A stretch of DNA of 64,000 nt, from NCBI RefSeq assembly GCF_039904985.1, contig NZ_CP157005.1:310001-374000 (forward strand). The letters run 5' to 3'. Of this stretch, positions 57,733 through 64,000 are shown piece after piece. Every line of letters begins with the position of its first letter. The stretch's first letter is position 1. The translations under genes were made by a program, and so were the position numbers. The stretch is from Methylomonas sp. AM2-LC (GTDB lineage: Bacteria; Pseudomonadota; Gammaproteobacteria; Methylococcales; Methylomonadaceae). Below the pieces are notes generated by a model. The model saw only the letters and a program-made list of their open reading frames with translations. It was not told where the DNA came from and searched no databases.

Positions 57733-58400
57733 AAGTCGACTTGAAACAGTGATCGACTAAATGTTAGAAAACAACCTTTATACGGATCGCCGTTTTCAGT
57801 GAAGCTCTCTGCACGTCTACTGTTAAATCCATAGCCTAACTCATTCATTTCCCGACAAAATCGTACCCGATTTCCCCTGTCAGGGTCGACAATAATAATT
57901 TCAGCCGCTTCAGTAGTGTGCTGATTGATAAAATGAGCGAGCTGACTTGCTTGTTGGCGTTCGTAGAGAATATCACTACCAATAATCAGATCAAACTGGC
58001 CCAACTCTGGATTACTTGTTTCCCAGTTGCCAATTTGATAATGCATGGGTAGCATTTTATTTAATAGTAAATTTTCATTTAAGAAAATTTCACTTAACGG
58101 ATGCCAGTCGCTAACAGTCATATCACCTTGTCGACGATGGATTACCAGGCTGGCTAGTGCAAGTCCAGCTCCAATTTCCAGGATACGTTTTCCGGTAAGC
58201 TCATAACTATCCATACACAGAGCTAATATGCGTGCAGATGGCCACAAATGACCAAATAAAGACCAACTGGCGGGTGAAATACCTGTCAAAGCAGCTTCCC
58301 CGTCGGTATCTGCATATTGTTGAAGATCCAACAAGGAACGGATTACATAGTCGGTACCACCGACAGTGACAGTCTGGAACTTGACTTGATAATCGAGCAT
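57729..58400 (-). CDS. Class I methyltransferase, METTL21/Family 16-like
   Basis: 223 residues. The SAM-binding loop is KRILEIGAGLALASLV, the acidic position is DWHP, and DLIIGSDILYERQQASQLAHFI is the Family 16 protein-lysine methyltransferase signature, with an Asp-Ile-Leu-Tyr-Glu in place of DxxY. This points to a protein lysine methyltransferase, but the target is unknown. It overlaps the TPMT gene by ATGA and is transcribed first. Confidence 0.78.
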   Translation of the reverse strand: MLDYQVKFQTVTVGGTDYVIRSLLDLQQYADTDGEAALTGISPASWSLFGHLWPSARILALCMDSYELTGKRILEIGAGLALASLVIHRRQGDMTVSDWHPLSEIFLNENLLLNKMLPMHYQIGNWETSNPELGQFDLIIGSDILYERQQASQLAHFINQHTTEAAEIIIVDPDRGNRVRFCREMNELGYGFNSRRAESFTENGDPYKGCFLTFSRSLFQVDL

Positions 58401-58416
58401 AAAGGTTTCTCAAAGA

Positions 58417-58524
58417 ATGCAGCTGGTTCGTCAGGTAAATGTACTGATCGAACGCATTCAGCAGCTTCTTAAAGAAGAGGAATGCAGGGCGAAAAGGCAC
58501 TCGCGTGGATTGCTTCGCAGTTAA
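58417..58524 (+). CDS. Possible 35-residue peptide
   Basis: MQLVRQVNVLIERIQQLLKE, followed by EECRAKRHSRGLLRS. It is an amphipathic helix in form, with a weak AAAGA ribosome binding site and a hairpin with T-run 24 nt after the stop. It lies divergent to the methyltransferase pair. No homolog known to me; it may be chance. Confidence 0.25.
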   Translation: MQLVRQVNVLIERIQQLLKEEECRAKRHSRGLLRS

Positions 58525-58547
58525 AAACTAAGGGTGTGTCTCAGCAT

Positions 58548-58578
58548 AACATTTTGGCTAGACAAAATGTTAATTTTT
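58548..58578 (+). terminator. Hairpin with T-run, plus strand
   Basis: AACATTTTG (58548-58556) pairs perfectly with CAAAATGTT (58563-58571), 6-nt loop, followed by AATTTTT. The only plus-strand candidate upstream is the doubtful 35-residue ORF. Confidence 0.5.
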
Positions 58579-58666
58579 GATGTTTTTTTGGCAAGTAAGG
58601 CTGTGCTTAGTTAAGTTTTTACTGTGCCAATCATATGGAACTAGTATATCGACAGGTTTATTGATT

Positions 58667-59011
58667 TTATGGCCAGTCCCATTCAAATAGGGTCCATTTG
58701 TTGATATTTGTATTCTTATCCATATCGTTTTTTTTGGTATCCATTTCACCATCGCCATTGGTATCAAGCATGTAATAAGGTGGACCCACTTGCGGAATAA
58801 TTTTTACCATGTAAAGCTTGCCGTTACGGCGATATTCCTGAATGGTATCCTGACCTTTACGAATAATGGTAATGTCTGGTTGCATTTCTTCACCTGATTG
58901 TACAGGTAAAGGTAGTTCTGGAGGTTCTGGCACGTCAGCAGGTTCGTTTTCTGCGGCAAGACACAACAACGGCAAAATTAGCAACAAACTGAGCGGGAAA
59001 AAATAACGCAT
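58667..59011 (-). CDS. DUF2782 exported protein
   Basis: 114 residues. Signal peptide MRYFFPLSLLLILPLLCLAA, then a Pro/Glu-rich linker (PADVPEPPELPLPVQ) and the DUF2782 core ITIIRKGQDTIQEYRRNGKLYMVKIIPQVGPPYYMLD, positions 48-84, followed by DTNGDGEMDTKK, an EF-hand-like Asp loop. The function of the family is unknown; it is periplasmic and common in gammaproteobacteria. Confidence 0.82.
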   Translation of the reverse strand: MRYFFPLSLLLILPLLCLAAENEPADVPEPPELPLPVQSGEEMQPDITIIRKGQDTIQEYRRNGKLYMVKIIPQVGPPYYMLDTNGDGEMDTKKNDMDKNTNINKWTLFEWDWP

Positions 59012-59178
59012 GACTATCTCTAATAAGCAGTATTATTGGGAATAATAATACAGTTTTATATAATCTGTATTAATTTGCTTGCATTGTTTAGTCTTGGCAA
59101 GTGTGGCTGAAGTAGTAACAGACTATTTCTATAGCACTGATGCTCAAGCGTAGGTTTAATTTGATGGGAAGAGAATAG

Positions 59179-59220
59179 TCCGGTGATTTATTCTGCAGTT
59201 ATGCTGAGTAAATCACCGGA
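59179..59220 (-). terminator. Hairpin after the TGVxKYL protein gene
   Basis: A perfect 12-bp stem TCCGGTGATTTA/TAAATCACCGGA with an 18-nt loop, right after the stop codon on the minus strand. The T-run is poor on that strand (CTATTCTC) and better on the plus strand (ATTTTTT). Confidence 0.5.
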
Positions 59221-59228
59221 ATTTTTTA

Positions 59229-60578
59229 TCAAGCCTGTTTACGAAGATATTTTTCAACGCCAGTGGTTCTGGTGGTAACTGTTTCTTTCGCGTGTAAATG
59301 TTGTTTGGCTAGATATTTAACCACACCTGAAATAGCGGGGGCATCTTCCTGATTATTTAAATACTTGGCAACTCCAGTTAATCCCACAGAAACTTTTTCT
59401 TGAGATTTTTGTTGTGCCAAATATTTACTGACTGAAGTAATAGTCGTGGCAGGTTTAACTTGTAACAGCTGTTTAGTCAGATACTTTGCAACACCCGTTA
59501 AAGGTGGTTGTTGTCTAGCTAGAATAGCTTGTTTTGCCACATATTTGGCTACACCTGTTAAAGGCTCAGCTTGGCTTTGCAGTTGTGTTTGGCGAGCAAT
59601 ATATTTACTGACACTCGTTGTTTTAGGTGCATTTTTTTCGGAAGCTGCTAGTTTGGCTAGGTATTTGGCAACACTAGAGCCAACAAACTCTTCTTCAACA
59701 ACCTGTTCTGCACTTTCTTCAACTTGCGGCACTTTTGCCTCAGCTTTTTCTTGTTGCATTCTGGCTTCCTGTTCTTGGTAGTGTGCAATCAGTGCAGCCG
59801 CTGCTGCTTTTCGAGCAACAATAGCCTGTTCGGCTAAAAACTTTTCTACTCCGGTTAATGGGGTCTGTTCTTTTAGCAAGCGTTCTTGAGTTTGTATGTA
59901 TTTGCTGACACCCGTGATGACAGGAGCATCTTTTGCCAACTTAGTTTGTTTACTGACGTATTTACTAACACTAGTTGCAATTGGAGCCTCTTTTGCCTGT
60001 AATTCCTGTTTCATTACGTATTTAGCGACACCTGTGATTGTGGGAGCATCACCAGCCAATAAATGTTGTCTGGTTAAATACTTAGCCACACCCGTTACAG
60101 TGTGCGGTTCACGATCATGGATAGTTACGTATTTAGCAACACCTGTAACAGGCGCTTCTTTCGCTAGAAATTTTTGCTTAAGTAAATATTTGGCAACGCG
60201 TGTAATAGGATTAGCTTCTTGTTGTGACAGATATTTTTCAACGCCGCTTGGCAGTTTCTCAAACGCTTCTTGAACGGCAATCCTGGCGGATTCAGCTGCT
60301 GCGGCTTCAGCGTCTAATGCTGCTTGTTGTGCTTGTTGTTCGGCAAGCAGAGCCTGTTTTTTCTCTAGTAAAGCTTCTTCAACCAATGCTTGGCGAGCCA
60401 GATATTTAGCAACACCGGTTAAGTTTTCAATGTCTTCAATTTTTTTCAGATAACGGGCAACGCCAGTTAATTGCAATTCTTCTCTATTGCTATCACTGCT
60501 GCTGTTCGCTGAAGGGGTGTTGAAGAAAAAAGTCGGGATTATCCCGAATAAGCTATTCATCAAATTAGGTTTTTGCAT
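59229..60578 (-). CDS. TGVxKYL-repeat protein, unknown function
   Basis: 449 residues holding 18 copies of a 10-residue motif, consensus (L/I)(T/S)(G/S)V(A/S/E)KY(L/V/I)xxQ, spaced mostly 15-27 residues apart by charged, Ala/Lys/Glu-rich helical linkers. It starts MQKPNLMNSLFGIIPTFFFNTPSANSSS, a short hydrophobic opening rather than a clear signal peptide, and ends GVEKYLRKQA. A coiled-coil region rich in Ala and Gln lies at about 65-110. AGGAG lies 9 nt before the ATG. I do not recognise a family; the form suggests a scaffold with 18 identical docking or helix-packing sites. Confidence 0.8.
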   Translation of the reverse strand: MQKPNLMNSLFGIIPTFFFNTPSANSSSDSNREELQLTGVARYLKKIEDIENLTGVAKYLARQALVEEALLEKKQALLAEQQAQQAALDAEAAAAESARIAVQEAFEKLPSGVEKYLSQQEANPITRVAKYLLKQKFLAKEAPVTGVAKYVTIHDREPHTVTGVAKYLTRQHLLAGDAPTITGVAKYVMKQELQAKEAPIATSVSKYVSKQTKLAKDAPVITGVSKYIQTQERLLKEQTPLTGVEKFLAEQAIVARKAAAAALIAHYQEQEARMQQEKAEAKVPQVEESAEQVVEEEFVGSSVAKYLAKLAASEKNAPKTTSVSKYIARQTQLQSQAEPLTGVAKYVAKQAILARQQPPLTGVAKYLTKQLLQVKPATTITSVSKYLAQQKSQEKVSVGLTGVAKYLNNQEDAPAISGVVKYLAKQHLHAKETVTTRTTGVEKYLRKQA

Positions 60579-60690
60579 TTGAGAATACTCCTGATTATTT
60601 TAAATGGGTGCATAACGATCCTGGCTATTTATTCTTTTAAATTATGAGCGGATTGTTTGTCAATAAAAACTAGCCGCCTATTGTATTAGC

Positions 60691-60960
60691 TTAGGAACCT
60701 TGGTTGCTATAAATAACTTTTGGCTGAAAACTGGCAGCGGGATATTTTGCATCAAATTGAGTTTGTTCAACTTGAGACGATTTTGTCGCTTTGGGTTCGC
60801 AGGGGGTGGACGTTGAGGCAGTTGAAGTTGTCGCTACCGCTTCAGTGCTATAGATGACTTTCGGTTGAAAATTTGCTGCCGGATAATCCTCAGCATGCGC
60901 TACGGAAGTCGATAGCAATAATGCTATGAGTAATCTTTGGTTCAATTGTGAGTTTTTCAT
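60691..60960 (-). CDS. Small exported protein with duplicated YPAA-FQPKVIYS motif
   Basis: 89 residues. Signal peptide MKNSQLNQRLLIALLLSTSVAHA, cleavage before EDYPAANFQ. The mature protein is two copies of YPAA(N/S)FQPKVIYS, one at each end, joined by a Ser/Thr-rich linker with a single Cys. No family recognised. It lies upstream of the TGVxKYL gene on the same strand (112-nt gap), so the two may be linked. Confidence 0.7.
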   Translation of the reverse strand: MKNSQLNQRLLIALLLSTSVAHAEDYPAANFQPKVIYSTEAVATTSTASTSTPCEPKATKSSQVEQTQFDAKYPAASFQPKVIYSNQGS

Positions 60961-60993
60961 TTATTCACCTTACTCTACCGTTAGAAAATTCAG

Positions 60994-61023
60994 ATGTTTT
61001 GCCGGAATATTCCGGCAAAACAT
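60994..61023. other. Perfect 30-bp palindrome
   Basis: Positions 60994-61008 are the exact reverse complement of 61009-61023 (core TTTTGCCGGAATATTCCGGC then AAAA). It lies 18 nt after the tkt stop and 33 nt before the small exported protein's ATG. The T-run is on the 5' side of the stem on both strands, so it is not a standard intrinsic terminator. It could be an operator or an mRNA 3'-end hairpin. Confidence 0.75.
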
Positions 61024-61041
61024 AGTTACACTATAACCTAA

Positions 61042-63054
61042 TTAAAGCACTGCTTCGACATTTGCGACAACATTATCGACGGTAAAGCCAAACTCTTTGA
61101 AAAGTTGGCCTGCCGGAGCTGATTCGCCGAAGCGATCCAAGCCGACGATTTTGCCTTGGCTGCCGGCATATTTCCACCAACCTGCGGTCACACCTGCTTC
61201 TACCACGACCCGTTTGCTGACACTGGGTGGCAGCACGCTGTCTTGATAAGCTTGATCTTGCGCTTCGAAAACATTCGTAGAGGGAATAGAAACCACGCGA
61301 ATGTTTTTGCCTTTACCTGACAGTGCTTCTGCTGCTTTCAGCGCCAATTCCACTTCAGAACCCGTCGCAATAATAATGGCATCCGGGCTACCCACGCTGT
61401 CTTTCAGAATATAGCCACCTTTTCTGATAGCCTCAATCTGTGCTGCTGTACGTGGAACGTGTGGCAGATTTTGACGTGAGAAAATCAGTGTACTTGGGCC
61501 TTCTTGACGATCAATCGCTGCTTTCCAGCTAACCGCTGATTCAACCGCATCGCAAGGACGCCAAACTTGCATATTGGGTATCATACGCAAAGTTGCCGTT
61601 TGTTCAACGGGTTGATGGGTTGGGCCGTCTTCGCCTAAGCCGATGGAGTCATGCGTATAAACAAAAATGGTCGGAATTTTCATCAACGCCGCCATCCGCA
61701 GTGCATTACGCGCATATTCCGAGAACATCAGGAATGTTGCGCCATAAGGTCTGAAGCCACCGTGCAGAACCAAGCCATTCATGATGGCAGACATACCAAA
61801 TTCACGTACGCCATAGTAAATATAGTTGCCGTCATGACCACTGGCGTTAACATCTTTACAACCAGACCACAGCGTCAGGTTGGAGCCTGCCAAGTCAGCA
61901 GAGCCGCCCAATAACTCAGGTAATAAAGGCCCAAAACCATTCAGGGTATTTTGTGACGCTTTACGACTGGCAATGGTTTCAGCTTTGGCATCCACCGCAG
62001 CTATAAATGCGTTGGCTTTTTCGTTCCAGTCACTGGGTAGTTTGCCTGACACACGGCGTTCAAATTCGGCAGCCAGCTCAGGATGAGCGGCACGATAAGC
62101 GGCCAGTTGTGCATTCCACTCTGTTTCTAGACGCGCACCTTTGCTATGTGCATCCCAGCCTGCTTTAATGTCAGCAGGGATCTCAAATGCAGGGTGTGGC
62201 CAACCAATACGTTCACGCGTTGCTGCAATTTCTGCTTCGCCAAGTGCCGCTCCGTGACATTCTTCTTTGCCTTCTTTGTTGGGTGAACCCCAGCCAATGA
62301 TGGTTTGGCAGCAAATAATAGTCGGTTTGTCAGTTACTTTACGGGCTTCTTCAAGCGCTTTTTTCACCGCTTCAGCATCGTGACCATCTACTTTAGGGAT
62401 AACATGCCAGCCATACGCTTCAAAGCGTTTTGGTGTGTTGTCCAGGAACCAGCCCGTTACATTACCATGACCACGCACTTCACCATCAATCGAGATGTTG
62501 TTGTCGTCGTAGATTGCAATCAGTTTGCCCAGTTGCATGGAACCCGCCAGTGAACAGGCTTCGTGCGAGATGCCTTCCATTAAGCAGCCATCACCCAAAA
62601 ACACATAAGTGTAGTGATCGACAATACTGTGTCCTGGACGGTTAAATTGGCCTGCCAGCGTACGTTCTGCCAGTGCAAAACCCACGGCATTGGTAATGCC
62701 TTGGCCCAAAGGACCCGTAGTGGTTTCTACGCCAGGTGCATAACCATATTCCGGGTGACCGGCGGTACGTGAATGCAATTGACGAAAATTCTTAAGTTCT
62801 TCTATCGGCAAATCATAGCCTGCCAGATGCAGTAACGAGTACAGCAACATGGAGCCGTGACCATTGGACAAAATAAAACGGTCGCGATTTGGCCAGTGGG
62901 GGTTGGCAGGATTGTGTTGCAGAAAATCGTTCCACAGTACTTCTGCTATATCGGCCATACCCATAGGTGCGCCTGGGTGTCCTGAATTGGCTTTTTGCAC
63001 GGCGTCCATGCTGAGGGCGCGGATGGCGTTCGCTAAATCTCTACGCGAAGGCAT
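61042..63054 (-). CDS. tkt: Transketolase
   Basis: Thiamine-diphosphate enzyme that moves two-carbon units between sugar phosphates. In methanotrophs it regenerates ribulose 5-phosphate for formaldehyde fixation. 670 residues. Motifs: [26 protein letters not shown], the ThDP site [13 protein letters not shown] with [11 protein letters not shown], and [13 protein letters not shown]. The ATG at 63054 has AAGGAG upstream; the frame extends nine codons further without support. It lies downstream of hps on the same strand, separated by a terminator. Confidence 0.96.
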   Translation of the reverse strand: MPSRRDLANAIRALSMDAVQKANSGHPGAPMGMADIAEVLWNDFLQHNPANPHWPNRDRFILSNGHGSMLLYSLLHLAGYDLPIEELKNFRQLHSRTAGHPEYGYAPGVETTTGPLGQGITNAVGFALAERTLAGQFNRPGHSIVDHYTYVFLGDGCLMEGISHEACSLAGSMQLGKLIAIYDDNNISIDGEVRGHGNVTGWFLDNTPKRFEAYGWHVIPKVDGHDAEAVKKALEEARKVTDKPTIICCQTIIGWGSPNKEGKEECHGAALGEAEIAATRERIGWPHPAFEIPADIKAGWDAHSKGARLETEWNAQLAAYRAAHPELAAEFERRVSGKLPSDWNEKANAFIAAVDAKAETIASRKASQNTLNGFGPLLPELLGGSADLAGSNLTLWSGCKDVNASGHDGNYIYYGVREFGMSAIMNGLVLHGGFRPYGATFLMFSEYARNALRMAALMKIPTIFVYTHDSIGLGEDGPTHQPVEQTATLRMIPNMQVWRPCDAVESAVSWKAAIDRQEGPSTLIFSRQNLPHVPRTAAQIEAIRKGGYILKDSVGSPDAIIIATGSEVELALKAAEALSGKGKNIRVVSIPSTNVFEAQDQAYQDSVLPPSVSKRVVVEAGVTAGWWKYAGSQGKIVGLDRFGESAPAGQLFKEFGFTVDNVVANVEAVL

Positions 63055-63135
63055 GATGGTCTCCTTTTTATTGGGGTACAAAAACCCCCGGCTTTAATGT
63101 TATGTTTGTAAAAAACTGGGGGTCAAAACGAACAA

Positions 63136-63164
63136 AAGGACGAGTGGCATTACCACTCGTCCTT
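63136..63164 (-). terminator. Terminator between hps and tkt
   Basis: A perfect 12-bp stem AAGGACGAGTGG/CCACTCGTCCTT with a 5-nt loop, followed on the minus strand by TTGTTCGTTTT. It should end or reduce transcription after hps, leaving tkt with read-through or its own promoter. Confidence 0.8.
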
Positions 63165-63203
63165 GACATTGCTACGAAAAAGTAGATGTTAGCAATGCAT
63201 AGA

Positions 63204-63851
63204 TTATGCAGCTGCAGCGTCTACCAGTTCGCGAATTTCACGTGCCGCTTCAGCAGGTGATGGTGCACCGTAGATTGCTGCACCGACGACGATGATGTTT
63301 GCGCCAGCTTCAACAACTTGTTGAACAGTCGCTTGTTTAATACCGCCAGCAACAGAAATTCTGACGTTCAAACCCAGACGAGCAATGTCTTGCAAGTCAG
63401 AGAATGGTGTTTGGCCTGCAGCTTGAGCATCCAAACCAGTGTGAATACCGACGATTTGAGCGCCCAGTTTCACTGATTCTTTTGCAACGTTAGCTTTGTC
63501 GCCAACATTGATCAGGTCGATTTGTACTTCAGCGCCGCTTTTTTTAGCTGCTTTAATAACACCAGCAATTGTTGCCAAACCAGAAACACCTAATACGGTA
63601 CAGATATCTGCGCCAGCATCATAAAACGCACCTGCTTCGTATTCGCCAGCATCCATAGTTTTCAGGTCAACCAGCAACAGTTTGTCTGGGTAACGATTTC
63701 TCAATTCTTTTACCAAATTGATACCATTGTATTTGATACAAGGAGTGCCAATTTCAAAAATATCAACATATGGCGCTACTTGGTCAGCCAGTGCGACAGT
63801 TTGGTTGAAATCCAGTGAATCTAACGCCATTTGAATTAATGGTCTTGCCAT
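63204..63851 (-). CDS. hps: 3-hexulose-6-phosphate synthase
   Basis: Aldol condensation of formaldehyde with ribulose 5-phosphate, the entry step of the ribulose monophosphate pathway. 215 residues, TIM barrel of the orotidine-phosphate decarboxylase superfamily. Key residues: LDSLDFNQTVALA, EIGTPCIKYNG, and the catalytic VDLKTMD with Asp62, Lys64 and Asp67; VGAAIYGAPSPAEAAREI at the end. GGAG precedes the ATG. This gene is the main evidence for a type I methanotroph. Its promoter should lie in 63852-64000, but I see no clear -35/-10 pair. Confidence 0.96.
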   Translation of the reverse strand: MARPLIQMALDSLDFNQTVALADQVAPYVDIFEIGTPCIKYNGINLVKELRNRYPDKLLLVDLKTMDAGEYEAGAFYDAGADICTVLGVSGLATIAGVIKAAKKSGAEVQIDLINVGDKANVAKESVKLGAQIVGIHTGLDAQAAGQTPFSDLQDIARLGLNVRISVAGGIKQATVQQVVEAGANIIVVGAAIYGAPSPAEAAREIRELVDAAAA

Positions 63852-64000
63852 AATGATGTGCTCCGTTTGTTACAGTTATAGTTATAAAGACTACCCATCA
63901 ACATCGTTTTCCAGGTATTAGACCAGAAAACAGTCACACCTATGTTGACGAGCAATAAAAAGACAATCTGGCGCAACTCTAAATCAGAATATGGCGCTCT

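Overview
The window looks like chromosome from a type I methanotroph (Gammaproteobacteria, Methylococcales). The best evidence is a 3-hexulose-6-phosphate synthase gene next to transketolase at the right end (ribulose monophosphate pathway). Supporting signs are a CusCBA copper exporter, a B12-dependent methionine synthase and a moderately AT-rich composition. No rRNA, tRNA or CRISPR array was found. The genus is inference.

Layout: 1-6520 holds housekeeping genes: the 5' part of pcnB (apparently starting at AUU), a small membrane protein and an RDD protein, a secreted protein, lptG/lptF (LPS export) divergent from pepA, then holC. The usual pepA-holC-valS order is broken after holC. From 6.7 to 15 kb is an accessory block. 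It has a 1616-residue helicase-nuclease resembling phage-defence enzymes, two near-identical REP-type transposase elements each broken by a different one-base frameshift, a DUF4279 gene between them, REP-like inverted repeats, a truncated GC-rich ORF and a possible transposase tail. 15-28.6 kb returns to core genes: a glutaredoxin-like protein, a UPF0114 protein, metH, small membrane proteins, an HTTM-DCC fusion, two paralogous mini-lipoproteins, plsC-gmhB-glyS-glyQ, yajQ and a frameshifted thpR.

28.6-44.1 kb is one reading frame of 5169 codons on the minus strand, a giant Ser/Thr/Ala/Leu-rich repeat protein. About 8.2 kb of it is 10.9 tandem copies of a 756-bp unit that are almost identical at the DNA level. 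44.5-58.4 kb carries an assimilatory sulfite reductase with its DUF934 partner, NhaD, AmpG, a copper/silver efflux operon (small Cys-rich protein, cusC, cusB, cusA), moeA and two overlapping methyltransferase genes. 58.6-61 kb has a DUF2782 protein, a protein built of 18 TGVxKYL motifs and a small exported protein with a duplicated YPAA-FQPKVIYS motif. The window ends with tkt and hps, which act together in formaldehyde fixation: Hps joins formaldehyde to ribulose 5-phosphate and transketolase helps regenerate the acceptor.

The most unusual items are the homogenised 756-bp array, the TGVxKYL protein with its neighbour, the helicase-nuclease island with its twin broken transposases, the twin lipoproteins with twin promoters, and the AUU start of pcnB.
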